Source of the DNA: Hexactinellida sp. DTS-2022
Lineage: Eukaryota > Porifera > Hexactinellida
DNA: 64,000 nucleotides
Direction: 5' to 3'
Assembly (NCBI GenBank): GCA_028753945.1
Contig: JAPNXP010000008.1
Span: forward strand, 1,364,001 to 1,428,000
In this document: piece after piece, positions 11,891 to 24,087 of the stretch
Layout of the letters: every line of letters starts with the position of its first letter
How positions within the stretch are numbered: the first letter of the stretch is position 1
Notes under the pieces: generated by a model
Told to the model about the DNA's origin: nothing
Seen by the model: only the letters and a program-made list of their open reading frames with translations
Database searches by the model: none
Made by a program: the position numbers and the translations under genes

Positions 11891-12374
11891 CTATTCTAAT
11901 AAGTCAAGGAACAGAGTGCATCCACTACAGTACAATAGGTCAAGGTACACAATTAACTTGACACAATTAACTCGCTTGTTGGATTTAAATGCGGAAACTT
12001 GATCCTACGGTAGGTTTCACTATCTTCTTTTTCAAGTTATTAAAATAAATATTGGAAAGATAGTGTTCACGATTTCTCTTGATTTAATCGAGTGTTCTAG
12101 ACAAACAAACGAAGTATCCAATTAAGTTCTTGTTAGATTAAGTAATTCTTGAGCTCGAGTTTTCCAAGGAAAGTCAGAAACTCGAATTTGTCCTTCTGAA
12201 AGTTCTAACAAGCAGAATGCACATGACACATATTGATTCACATTATTAAAGTGTCAGATGAAACTTGGTCATTCTGCAAGAAACACAGACCGTCAGGACA
12301 CTTCAATCTTTCAGCTATCGACAAGGAAATATATCCGGAAATGTAAACACCTAATTGTTGGGAATCTCAATTTA

Positions 12375-12886
12375 TCTATACTATTAAAACACAAGCCTGG
12401 GTGTGTGTATATCTATATTTATACATTTGTTTGTATGTTCCGAGTTGATTGAAGAAAGTGGACGGTTTCCAAATGAGATTTTTGGCATTAGTGGTAACTT
12501 TTGGCACCCGCCAACAAGTTGAGGTTTCCACTCAAAATTTCTCACACCTCAATAAATTATGACGTCATTTTCACATTTCAGGATTCCTGAAAATTCACTT
12601 AATCGCACATAATTCGCGCCCTCTGAGAGATAAAATTTGAAAATGTTAATAGAAAATGTACATTAATGATGCGGACACGTTGGTCGCACCAGATTGCCAA
12701 TATGCTTACTCATTATCGCATGATGACGTAATCACTAAAATTTCACATTGTTAAATTTGACTATTTAGGCCTGTTTACGCTGTGTAATCAATATTAGGAG
12801 TATATAAACCACGTACCAACCGCGAAACGGTTGTTGTGTGTGGTTGTGATCTGCCGCGAAGCGACCTAGCATGCGAAGCGCGCTAG
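12375..12886 (+). mobile_element. Complete non-autonomous Helitron, 512 bp
   Basis: Starts TCTATACTATTAAAACACAA directly after A, and ends in CTAG directly before T. That is the A|TC...CTRR|T arrangement of Helitrons, rolling-circle transposons that make no TSD. Two GC-rich hairpins lie at the 3' end: CCAACCGCGAAACGGTTG (about 12818) and CTAGCATGCGAAGCGCGCTAG (12866-12886). No Rep/helicase coding. It has the same length and family as the reverse-oriented copy at 55075-55586. Confidence 0.92.
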
Positions 12887-12968
12887 TATGTAAGTAATCT
12901 GGATCATTAATGAGTAATTAATATGCGTATTCCTTGATTGATGTAATGAAATCATTCGTGGAACATAA

Positions 12969-13256
12969 TTAGCTGATGTCAATGTTTCTCTTTATGAGAG
13001 ATTTAAACTTTATTATTGACTCAGACCTGAGCACTTCTTGCAAATTAACTAAAAACCGTTCTCCACTCAGCTGCCGATACTGTGAAAACATTTGTTCCAA
13101 TGGATCACTTTCAAAACGACCACTTAGTAAGCAATCATATCCTTCATTGAGCAATTCAAGAGATAGTTCAGATATGGCATAATTCGTCTGTATTAATGCT
13201 TTGAATGTTTGTTGTGATAAACCCAACTTTTTGAGTGTTGCCATGCATCCAGCCAA
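12969..13256 (-). pseudogene. P-element (THAP9-type) transposase, C-terminal fragment
   Basis: The 95-codon frame contains the conserved C-terminal signature of P-element/THAP9 transposases: LGLSQQTFKALIQTN, then ISELSLELLNEGYDCLLSGR, then FESDPLEQMFSQYRQLSGER and a VLRSE segment. In the family this lies in the last part of the RNase H-like domain; the E of the DPLE motif is conserved. The upstream catalytic D residues, THAP finger and GTP-binding insertion are absent. The reading frame is clean over this piece, so it could be one exon of a formerly spliced gene. A more decayed relative of the middle segment is readable on the minus strand at about 14580-14670. Confidence 0.85.
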
Positions 13257-14569
13257 TTACTAAAAGAACAGAGAAATTATGTTTGCAATCATTTTAAACT
13301 CAAGCGTTTCCTTGACTTGAAGGGTTAAACTTCACTTTAGAATTGACACAAACCCACCAAACCCGAATTAAGTTTAAAAAACCCTGCAATAGTCACTTCT
13401 TCAGGAAGGTATAAACGAATACCTGCTATGCAACAGATTGCTTGTTATTTCCTTGGTGTAGTACTGAAGAATTTATTTTAATTGTTGCACGGAGGTGTGC
13501 AGATAAAATTAGGTCTCTTCATGAATAGTGTGTAGATGAGAACACCGAACAAATTCCGAATGAAAATGATTGTTGAAATATACAGAAATAAATTCAAAAG
13601 CTGGAATATCAAAAACTTTTTAGACACTAAGTTATTTCTAATGTTCTTAATGAGGTGACAAGTATCAAGTAGAAGATAAATATTCTGATGAGATAGGAAA
13701 GAGTTGGTAATCTTGTGATTTCTTGTCTTGATATTTGTAATTAGTTAAGAGTATATTATGAACTTTCACATTAGTTGTATGTTTATCAGAAACTATAGCT
13801 CTTACTCTGAACTGAGATTGTGCGAGTAATGAGAGAACTTATTAATATTTTGGTGGACAATTTCACCAGATTCTTAATCAGGAGTATTGCCGAAATGTCA
13901 AACGGGATCGATTTCTTGAGCGATACAACCATAAAACATAGAATGCTTGTGTACATAGCCAAATCTGCATTACAACTAATAAGAGCTTGTCAATCGAATT
14001 GAATTTGAGGTTGGAGATGCCTTTCATCACGTAAAATAGCTATTTCATTGCCTATACAGTTTGTATCACGTCAGAGATTCAGCGGTCCGGAAATTTCATG
14101 ACCGTATGATCAAAATATTCGATCGGTCTGGACCGGTCCAGACCAATGAACCAGTCCAGACCGTTACACGTATCTCTTATTTGGACAGTTACAGACCGCA
14201 TAGATGAGTGGCTAATTATATCCACTTGTATTTATAAGATGCTTATTACTTATGTGCTTTTAAACAATGGGAAATAACGCATAGGAGCCTGATCGTTTGT
14301 CCAATGTAGGATGAGTCCAGACCGATGAACGGTCCAGGCAGAATTAAATTATTAAGGGACCTAAGGTACATTACATTGAAATAATTTTGTTTTTGTCCAT
14401 ATCTGAAATTTGTCTACAATCTCAATGTTGAAGCCTGTGCCGATATCGATCGCTCAAATGAATTTCCGATGACTGCTATAGTAAAATATATTTGCAGAAA
14501 CTTTAGGGAGAGTCACTCTTAGAGGGTAGAGTTTCTACAGAATAACAGTATTAATAGATATCTCCATTG

Positions 14570-14675
14570 ATTCTTTACACTCCAAGGCACGCCTTGCTTG
14601 AACAATTCAATTGAAAGTAGTTTTATGTCCATATTGTACAATTCAGCTAGTGGCAATGGATTATCTGAATGCTGA
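14570..14675 (-). pseudogene. Degenerate P-transposase C-terminal segment
   Basis: The reverse strand reads DNPLPLAELYNMDIKLLSIE then LFKQGVPW, aligning with ISELSLELLNEGYDCLL of the 12969-13256 fragment. DNA similarity is also visible (GAACAATTCAATTGAAAGTAG against GAGCAATTCAAGAGATAGTTC). Short and uncertain. Confidence 0.35.
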
Positions 14676-14782
14676 AAGTGAGAAGATTGCGGTCTACAGT
14701 ATTGTACTCCTCCATATTTTTCAACTAGTAATTTTTTGTAAATCGACTCTGAAGTTCAAATAAGTGTAGGGAAATACAGATA

Positions 14783-14923
14783 CAGGGTCGGCGGAAGCGG
14801 TTAGGCCATTGCCTGACCACTTTTATCGAGTGGACAGGCCAATAGCCTGACCACTCTTACTTCACTAGTTAGGCCGATCAAGCCATGGCCTAACTTCTTG
14901 AAAACTGCTTCCGCCGACCCTGA
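14783..14923. mobile_element. hAT-like MITE with CAGGGTCGGCGGAAGC ends, 141 bp
   Basis: Perfectly matched inverted ends CAGGGTCGGCGGAAGC(G/A)GTT, with TTAGGCCA/GCCTGACCA words repeated inside. The flanks ACAGATA and ACATAGAT look like an eroded TSD. Non-coding. Confidence 0.75.
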
Positions 14924-14939
14924 CATAGATTTCAAAATC

Positions 14940-15085
14940 GTCTAACCTTCTTGGTAACTGTTTGAGGACGAGGCTTGTGAGGTACCATGTTAATGTCAAG
15001 CAAGGAATTCACATCCTGCACATGATTGAAGAGATGTTCCAAGCTAGTATTACTACCTATCGTGTGAAATTTCTTCAGGCATTGC
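14940..15085 (-). CDS. Possible uncharacterised exon
   Basis: The reverse strand has an open stretch reading LSPEQCLKKFHTIGSNTSLE, then HLFNHVQDVNSLLDINMVPH, then KPRPQTVTKK, followed by a possible donor (AAG|GTTAGA). Its composition is protein-like and not low-complexity, but I do not recognise a family. It could be a host exon or part of the minus-strand P-element relic nearby. Confidence 0.3.
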
Positions 15086-16473
15086 TCAGGTGAAAGTGTG
15101 TATTCACATGTAAGTGACTTGCATGTTAAGTTAAGGTTGGTAGTTTTCTTCTACCTCTACCTGAATTCATAACGAACTCAGCTAATTACAAAATTATTCC
15201 TTGGATATGCTCACCAATTTGCCGAATTATTGCAAGAATCCAACGCATTTTGACATCGATCCTGTTAAAGAACTCTTAATTCTTTGTAATTATTCTCCTA
15301 AGGGCTGTATATATTCTTCGCATGTTCTTCTATTCGCTCTTCAATTAAGCTACACATCACATGCTGCATATAAATTCTTCTCCTCAGTATTAATATCTTG
15401 TAATTAACAGTAACAATCTTATGAACACAATGACACAATGTTATCGACTACTATGAAACTATCTACTTTAATCTATTTTATGAAAGTAGATGAATGTAAT
15501 TTATTGCTGATGATGATACTAGGCTGATGAAGGATGATGGTAAAGTCCAAAAGTAAACAACATACGTACATACTACTTTATCATTACGTATTTAGTTCTA
15601 ACTCTTCCCTGTCAACAATTAGTTCTCTCTTTTTCCTAGGTAAATTAGTTTTCTCTAATTCTAGTTCTCTCTTAAAATTAATGATTATACTGTCACTATA
15701 TTAATGACTTATTTCTTACTAAACACTTTCAAACTTTAATCTAGTTCTCTAATTCTGGTGACTAATATGTATATTGCATGTTTGGAGAGATCTATTGACA
15801 ATTAATCGCAAACCATCAAAAATTGATCAATTTAAAATCTTTAATTCAATGAATTTATATTAATGTCAAACCATTGATAAAGTCGATGAATTATTACGCT
15901 CACGGTGTAAGTTTTATTCTCATATGTTGCTGATTTATAAATATTTTTCAGAAAATAGGTATGAGACAGTCTCAGCCCGCGCGGCAGGGCTTTACATAAA
16001 TCATTGATTTTGATTTTAAATCAAAATCATTCAAAATTATGCTTTGTAAAAATCAATCAAAATCAAATCATTCAAAAAATGAGATCGAAAAAATCAATCA
16101 TCAAATCATTTTGATTCAACACAAAATCAACAATAATCAAAATCAAATCATTTCCAAATTCTGAAGCTATAATTAGTTTTTTACTCCCGGACCCGAGTCC
16201 CGACGATGTTCTTTAGCCGATTACTAATGTATACATAATAATAAATTTATAATATTGTGATCTAAGAATCTTAACAAAGTTTATAATAAACTAAGAACTA
16301 AATCAAGATGCAAGATTAGACTACAACTGAAAGTTCGAAATGCGTGTTTTCAGCATGCGATGTTTTAGGGTTACCATTAGTTCAAGCTGGACTCATGCTA
16401 GATCTATGATCTCTGCATATCTTGCCAGCAATGCTGAAAAGACGTTCTAGTTCAGCTGTAGAAGAAGGTGGAA

Positions 16474-18530
16474 CTAAATATATTTTGGAGAGATGATTAA
16501 GAAGTGGCATTTGTTTTCTCGAATCTTCCACCAATCAGTAGGATCTACATCAATCCGATTCTTTGCCAAGCTAGCTTCAGCTTTATAAATCGATAATTCA
16601 ATTTCGATCAATTGATTATTATTCAAATTATGAATCGATTCATTCGAAACTTCAGGTATCAATTTGTCGAGAAGAGACTTTCGTTTCTTTTGGACTGGTG
16701 TATCCTCACTGAGAGTTTCATTATGCATTGGTTTGTTAATAAATTCAGCAAAAATTTCAAGCGCTTTCTTGAATTTAGGTTCAAAGTTTGGATCCTCAAC
16801 TTTTTCTTGAGCAAAACGTGGATCCAAACAAGTTGCTAAATCAGGGGCGTAGGAACCTATTACCGATTGGTCCGGCGGGTTTCTCCACTTCGTGCTTGGA
16901 CATGAAACATATAAAAATGAATTTCGATGCATGATATGCACTTAAGTATAAATATTTATGCGCCCTTACTACTATTAGCCTGGTGAAATGAAGATAATTA
17001 TTCCACTGTTAATTAATTAAATGCAAATTTTAGAAATACGTAGTAATCAGCACAAATATAATATTACAAAAATATGGAGATTAATCATGATTATATTATC
17101 AAAATGAATTTAAATTCTATCCGACTAAACATTATAGCTTTTGTAAAAATTCATCATGAAATTATTGGTCCGGCTTGCGCCGGGCCTGGCGGGCCTACTC
17201 CTACGCCCCTGTAAATGATAGAAAATATCGCTCTCTACTCTTGTAAAACGATCTGTGAGTATTCTATCGATAACTGTAGCTAGTGTTAAACCACCAGCTT
17301 CAGATTCATAAGCATCCTTCTGCAATTCTTTATGAACAACTTGCAATGCAGAAATCACCGACCCAGATGTGGCTATAGATTGTTCCATAGCTTCCGTAAA
17401 TAGTGCTATGGGCTCCAATATTTCTACTACCTCGCGAAGTACACCAATTTCATATTTTCTAGGAGGTTTAACTTTTAAGTAAGATATTTCTTCCAGGAAT
17501 CCTTCATCTTCTACTTTAATAATCGATTGACACATCCGATATAGGCTATTCCACCTGGTTTCATTAATAGTAGACAAACTAGTTTTTTTCTCGAGAAACA
17601 GTTCACCAACTTTAGTTGACTTCTTGGCCGAGTTAACAAATGCCCTTGTCTTAGAAATTATATTTTTCACATCACCGCGTGTACCAAATGAAGTTGCTAA
17701 AAAATCTTTAATTGCTAATTGAGCAATATGGCAAACGCAAGGGTTCCATAATGGTAGTAGACCAGAGCGCCTCAAACAATTCAGGAGAGATTGCTTGGGC
17801 ACTTGGGTCATTGAATCAACGACAGTTTCTATTACAGTATCAAAAAGGTCTGGCTCAATTTCATCAATCTCCAAATTATCACTTTGCTGTTCTAACTCAT
17901 CTTGAAAATCATCAAATAGCGAAACTTCAAGTTATTAGTGAATGCTTTGACCATGTTCGATGCAGTGTCAGTAGAGATTCTAATAATTATGTGTGTAATA
18001 TTCCAATCATTAATCAAATCCAAAGTGAATTTAGCAATATTTTCGGCTGTGTGTAACCCCTTGAAGAGTTTCATTGCAAGAAGATCAGATTTATAAACAC
18101 CTTGAGAATCCACATAATTTACAATTATTCCAAACATCGAGTACATTCTCCTACTAGTCCATCCACCCACACTCAGTGACACATCATATAAGTACTCGTT
18201 GCTTTTTATATATTTTGCTTGGAGAATAGAATTCTTGAGTTTCACTTTTCCGGGAACAGCAAAATTGGAATTTAAAGAGTGACAAATTATGACTAATGCG
18301 GGACAGTCTAAAATTGTAAGGGATAATTCTGCTGAAATAATAAAATCGCCTAACTTTTCCTCAATTATACTTAGTTCTTCTTTTGACATCTTTGAGTCGT
18401 TCGGGCTAGAATGTTTCAAGTATTTTTTAAGTGTATTTTGGGGGCATTTTGTGACTTGAGCCAATTTGAATATATTTCACCACATTCTTTGTACTTTGTA
18501 ATTTGAAAATGCCTCTTCAAATTAGTGAGT
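16474..18530 (-). pseudogene. hAT transposase pseudogene (BED finger, RNase H fold, dimerisation tail)
   Basis: Read from high to low coordinates. A BED-finger tail (LTNLKRHFQ) lies at about 18480-18530. The catalytic N-half (18464-17892) has SLSVGGWTSRRMYSMFGI (first-Asp region, here G where many members have D), then FKGLHTAENI and STDTASNMVKAF. The 17874-17212 block has CHIAQLAIKDFL and NETRWNSLYRM, the insertion-domain motifs, and ILEPI. The C-terminal block (from 16836) has LDPRF and ends with PTDWWKIRENKCHFLIISPK, the hAT dimerisation W motif. A frameshift separates the first two blocks near 17880. A 370-bp MITE separates the last two; removing it with one TSD copy restores ...FYHLATCLDPRF... 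in frame. The gene acted on the enclosing element but is now inactive. Confidence 0.9.
16842..17211. mobile_element. MITE with 5-bp TSD TAAAT inside hAT transposase ORF
   Basis: Ends CAGGGGCGTAGGAACCTATT and CAGGGGCGTAGGAGTAGGCC (inverted), 370 bp, flanked by TAAAT on both sides (16837-16841, 17212-17216). The 5-bp duplication is confirmed because removal restores the hAT reading frame. Similar CAGKGGCGTA ends and a 5-bp duplication occur at 33639-33979. A 5-bp TSD fits the hAT5 subgroup by recollection. Confidence 0.88.
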
Positions 18531-18750
18531 GCTTCTGGGATCGCCATTCCCGTCGTGAATGGGATCGCCATCCAGGTCGTGAATGCTTATGATGCCTTAG
18601 ATGGGAAGCGTATTTAGAGTGAGTATCCTCTTGATCTTGACTAATAACTTCACAATTTAGGCCTTGAGCTATATTGTCATCGCTATAAGGAATATCTGTA
18701 ATTATATCTATGTCTAATTCTATATCAAGAAAGATATTTGTTTCACTATA

Positions 18751-18924
18751 CAGTGGATGCCGGTTATAAGCACATCGTCGGGAACTGCACTTAAGGTGCT
18801 TATAACCGGCATGTTCTTATAACCGACATATATTATACAGGGTATATGGCAACCGTTTTCCAACATAGTGTGCTTAGATCCGATATGTTCTTATAACCGG
18901 TGTGCTTATATCCGACATCTACTG
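18751..18924. mobile_element. Pogo/Tigger-like MITE, 174 bp, TA target
   Basis: Ends CAGTGGATGCCGGTTATAAG and CAGTAGATGTCGGATATAAG (inverted) with TA flanks. CTTATAACCGGCAT words are repeated internally. Confidence 0.85.
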
Positions 18925-19251
18925 TATTGCGAAGTGTGTGGAGTACCATCATCCATTTAAAAATATACAATAGCTATAATAACAAATTAAATTGGTTATT
19001 ATTCTGGATTGGAAGAACATATAACATAATTATGGGGTACTTAGTATTATTTAATATATAGAGCAAAAAAATGATTTCATTTAAAAATAAATCAAATCAT
19101 CAAATTTTGACAAATCAATCAAAATCAAATCATTCAAAAAATGAGATCGAAGAAATCAATCATCAAATCATTGGATGCAACCCAAAAATCAATCAAAAAT
19201 CATTGATTTAATTTGAAAAAAATTCATTAAAATGATTTATGCAAAGCCCTG

Positions 19252-20698
19252 CATTGAGATTTATCCTCAAGTACTTTATCAGAGTAGATACGAATATTTG
19301 ATAAGATATGAAAATCGGTTGAATTCAGAACGTACCAAAAGCTGTCGGAGTCGTTATAAGTTACTCAAATTATTATATTGAAATTAAATTTGGATAACCT
19401 AGTTGGAGTTGCTAAAAAAGCAACTCCAATCAATGGTAACAAGAATAGTTATTTGTGTATTGATGTACTATTAGTAGGAAAGATTGTATTCTAATAATTT
19501 GATTCGTTTGTACAATTATGTGTATCAAAAACAATTTATTACGTATTGATGAATCAGTGTTTGATATACTCAATAGAATGGGAACTGAAAGGAGAAGGAT
19601 GAATCGTTGTACTTACCGAAAGTATAATCAATAATCCTTGATGTTATGAAATGTAGGTGGTGTAGGCGTTAATTAAAACTGTGAAGAGATCCAAATTGCA
19701 AAGATAATAATTTTGAGGAATTTACACACGATTAGTTTTAGAAGCAGCATAACGAAGAATGAGATCCTTATTACTAATCATTTAAATTTGTACTTTCTTC
19801 GGTACAAAAACGAGAATAAAATCTAGAGAATGCATTTATAGAGCTGTGCTTTGAAGAGTTCAGATTTTTCCCATACAAAAAGCCCAGGCTTACTTTCTAA
19901 AGGTCAATTTCAAAGCTTGGGGAAAACTTACCTTTCTCAGTGCCTGGATACGCATACTGAAAAACTGAACTCTACTAGACCTCAGCTCTATTTAAGCAAT
20001 TTCTAAAATATAATACTATTACTTAGTCTAAATTGATAAGAAATGCTTATATGTACAGTATGAAAAATGTGTAACTGACTTAATTAATTATTAAGCACTA
20101 ATACAGACAAGCTGCTCGTCCTCCCATATAGCAATATTAGACATACTGTCCCATTGACCGTAAAACAATATTGAGATCTTGTGGAACCCCTACTGCCGTC
20201 CGTGAACCCTAGGTGAACTTCTGAGCTAAAGTATAAAAGCCCTCACAGACGAATGGGAGTGTGCTTCTTCTGGTTACACAATTCCGTACCCAATGTAAGA
20301 TTTAAATATAATTTCAATATTCAATATTCAAATTACATTTAATCTTAATTTAATATAATTTATTTAATGTTTGAATTGTAGAGACTTCAAATAATAACCG
20401 TCTTTAATTATTAATTAAAGTAAGATTAATTATTACAAATAGAAATAGGAATCCGTGAGTATTACGTTACTATTTTGAATAATAGAATTGACATAATCAA
20501 CAATGTAAATGTTCCAAGTGTTTTCATTGCAATTGTATGGAACACATATTCACTTACAAACAACTAGATCATAATAACAGTATAGTAGTCTATTTAATAT
20601 TCTACAGTATACCATTGAGTAATTACAATATGGAGACTATTGACTGGAATATACGATTCTAGTTAATGCTAAAATGCAAATTTGGTCAAAAATGAATG
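19252..20698. other. No gene recognised
   Basis: AT-rich intergenic or intronic DNA. The only recognisable piece is a short palindrome of the GCAACTCCA family near 19403-19430 (GAGTTGCTAAAAAAGCAACTC), a relic of the pogo-like MITE seen complete at 54555-54719. Confidence 0.5.
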
Positions 20699-21229
20699 CA
20701 GTGTACTCAGCTCCGCTTAATTGGGACACCGGTTAATCGGGACAGCCACTTAATTGGGACAACGCCCCAAGAACAGAATCCTTTCATTAGAAGCTATTTC
20801 TAAATTTTCGGTTAATCGGGACAAACTGAACAAATTTGGTGCAAAATTGGTGCTCGCTCATTAGAAAATTCATATTAATCAGAACAAATTCTAATAATCT
20901 TTGTCAATACTGATGAAGGCAGGACAAAATATCGAAATATTGTCTATTTCTTATTGATTTCCGTAATATCGAAATTTACCAGAGATTATGACCTTGCGGT
21001 TCAGGGATCTATCAAACTGTCCAGAGAATATTACGGCTCATACTATGGGTTTGAGAAGAATCAAGGGTCCGCAGGCATTGAAGGAATTGTTGTAACAGGT
21101 TTAAGACCAAGATTTGTGTAAATCACAGGTAAATGACTACTTTACAAAAGTTTTTCGGTTAATGGGATCTCCGCTTAATCGGGACAAGAGGCCTGGAACT
21201 TAAGTGTCCCAATTAAGCGGAGTAGACTG
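20699..21229. mobile_element. Longer pogo/Tigger-like element, about 530 bp
   Basis: The right end reads inward CAGTCTACTCCGCTTAATTG with a TA flank. The left end is CAGTGTACTCAGCTCCGCTT with a degraded flank. AATCGGGACA and GCTTAATCGGGAC words repeat near both ends. The middle (about 20890-21130) may contain decayed transposase sequence, but I cannot name a motif. Confidence 0.65.
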
Positions 21230-22590
21230 TATTTTTATTGAAAAATTGAAATATAAAATGTACCAAGTGAGATATAAACGTAGTTAAAAGGAAATATCTC
21301 TATAATAAATTAACCAAAAACCAAGGTCAAAATTATATTGAGTTTTGCTGACTCATCGTGGTTGTTTGTTAGTCAAATACATACAAAATGAGTATTCTAA
21401 AGATATATTTCTATACTGATTTACTGTTACACAGATGCATTTTAATTTTAACAGGGGTTAAAACTCTATTTCCGAAATTCTTCAAAACTTTCGAAATTAA
21501 AAATCTCAGGTAAGCGCAAAAAGTACATCAAAGATCAACGACAAATTTTGGCAGGTTTTAGATTAATGTTGTAAGAATTAAATATGGAAATCTTAGCTTC
21601 TGAAACTGTGCGCAACTTTCAATATTTTTAGCGAATCCCATTGTCTCTTTGTGTTGCTATGAAAATGCTAAAACTAATTATTCGCTACTATTCAGTAGTA
21701 TTTCTTATTGGGAACCCAAAATGTATGGAAATTATTGTATATTTAGAACAACTGAGCACGTAAGGAACATTTCATCAATCAGAGCAGCGAACTATGAACT
21801 CATATTGGTTTTTTGATATTGAAGGCTGTTAGTTTTGCACAATTAGGAGGTTATTTAATGTGATGCACAATTGACAGCTATGTTAGAAAAAGTCATCTAG
21901 GGTTTATATGAGTTCTAATACACGTTATAATACACGTTATAATACATTCAGTAACCTTCTTCCCCTTTACATGAGTGACAAATCCTTATATCCCTTGGGA
22001 ACTGGACTTTTACGAAATATTCTCCATGTTCAAGATATTGAACAATAACTTTGGGTGAGTATTAAAAGATTGTTAACAAACCAAAAAATTTGTGTTTCAT
22101 TGATTTACAAGAAATCGCCCAGAACTAAACTTAAAAGAGTGTATACATCATTTTTGATGATGCCATTCAATTCGCAGCTATCAATAACCTATACGTATAT
22201 CAATAACACTTCACTTTTGAGTACCTGCAACCCAAATACCTATTTCCTATCAACTACAGTTTTAAGCCACTGTGAAGAAACTCTCCAAAGATGATAAAGA
22301 ACAATTGATGATTCAAGCTGCTACTCACAGAGTTTGACTGACAACGATGATACGGTTGATAAGTTCCTAGTTAATTCTTATTCTGACCTTCTTTGAAAGT
22401 GTAATTTAATTGACCTTCGGAATGGCTGGATATTACATAATTCTGAAAATAGCCCTTTATTTTTATGAAAGTTGTTATTTCATTTTCCGGGCCAATCATT
22501 GAACGATCTGTTTAAGTTTACAGTGATTAATTTATTAAAGCATTCGATAATAAAAACCTTCAATTTCACTTCCGAGTACGTAGTCTTCAA
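21230..22590. other. No gene recognised upstream of P relic
   Basis: AT-rich, with scattered short open frames lacking domains. The 5' part of the P-element below may lie here, but no THAP finger (C-x2-4-C ... C-x2-H) could be read. Confidence 0.4.
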
Positions 22591-24087
22591 TTTATTATAC
22601 TAGCCAAATTGAGAGCTACTCGATTCGCCGATAATAGAAACTGTTTCCTCTTCTTCTGAACTTTCAATTAACAATCTTCTCAACATTGCCATCCGTCAGC
22701 TAGAAAATACAATTGAACTTCTTGAATGTGATCGTTAGATTTAGACAATGATGACTGTTCAATTCCAATAGTGAATCTTTGAAAATTTAACTTCACCTTT
22801 TTATAGGACAACTTACTAATTTGACAAATTCGAAAAATAATCGATATTATAGCATTTTAACGCAGGTTTTCTCACTGAAAATTTATTGGATATTACCGGC
22901 TTGTTACCGATTTCTTCAATCATCTAATTGCTTAGTTTTACCACACGAGCGAAAATTACTTGCTATAAAGAACAAGTTAGGTATAGGTGGCGAGTATTTC
23001 CAAATACTTAAGGAAATAACATCTAAGTTTAGTCCCCGAGAACTACATGTAATCCTTCAAATAGACGAAGTCCATACCCGCAGTGATAAGAATCTAACCT
23101 ACTATAAGGTAGGTTAGATTCTGGGCTCAATTGACCTTCCAAATAACCCCCTACAACTGTATTTTCAATGATTGTTTCGAGTGAAATTGAAAGATTTTCC
23201 ACCATTGTACGTTTAATACCACTGGGGTCTTCTTCAGCTTACCTACACCCAATAGTTAGACAAACTATATTAGATATCGAGAGCTGTGGTCTATTTGTAG
23301 AAGCGATATGTATCGATAATTATCCTTTGAACGTCAAATTATAAATGTTATTGTCAGATGATGGAAAAGTATTGCATCCTAAGGTTGTATATCCATGTAA
23401 TCCTGATCGAAATCTTATATTATTTTTCCATTTTCCATATCATTATGTCATTCCGTAATAACTGGTTAAATTTTAACGATTTTGCGTAAACCTTTATGTA
23501 GCCCAAATTTTAGGACTGCACTTTTAAACAGTCTCATCCAGTCAATCCACCTTGCACCAGTTAAAAATATCTTTACCTATTGCTAACATTTCTTTGAATT
23601 CTGCCAAATTCAGAAAGTTAAATTATCCTTCAATCAATTACGCAGCATTTGACGATCTCCGTGTTTTTGTATTAAGTCGACAAATTTTCCATAATTAAGA
23701 GAGACCCAAAATTCATGTAAAATTGGCTCTAAAGGTTGTTTATGAATCTACAGCTGCGGGGCTTTCAAGTTTCAATCTTGAGAATAAAACAAGTGAAAAC
23801 CGTCATAATGTCTAATTCAAAAACCTGATAAATCGAATTTGATACTTTTTCAATGTCAACTGTCGTTTCAATAACCCATTACTAGCACCGCTCCATCTTA
23901 ACGACCAAAGATTGTCTTTCTTGGATAATGTTTTACAATGGCTAGATTTTGGAGTGGTATTCATACATCCAGTGGGAAGCTTACACCGCAAATATTTACA
24001 AGTTTTAGACACACCTGTGTTGCTCTCCCTCTCTTAGTTCGGAGTTGGCCGTAGAATGTGGTTTAAATATTTGTTGACATCTCGGGT

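Larger units (their letters stand above)
15985..19251 (-). mobile_element. hAT element with decayed transposase gene, about 3.3 kb
   Basis: The inverted ends CAGGGCTTTACATAAATCAT (15985) and CAGGGCTTTGCATAAATCAT (to 19251) are followed by dense AATCAAATCATTC subterminal words. No 8-bp TSD (flanks CCGCGCGG and CATTGAGA), so one end may have been rearranged. Inside lies a minus-strand hAT transposase in three pieces, with a MITE in its ORF (16842-17211) and a pogo-like MITE at 18751-18924. The length is normal for an autonomous hAT. Confidence 0.85.

Noticed and set aside
23812-24012. Minus-strand 66-codon frame
   Set aside because: The plus strand of the same bases reads P-transposase sequence (HLNDQRLSFLDNVLQWLDFG); the minus frame is its shadow.
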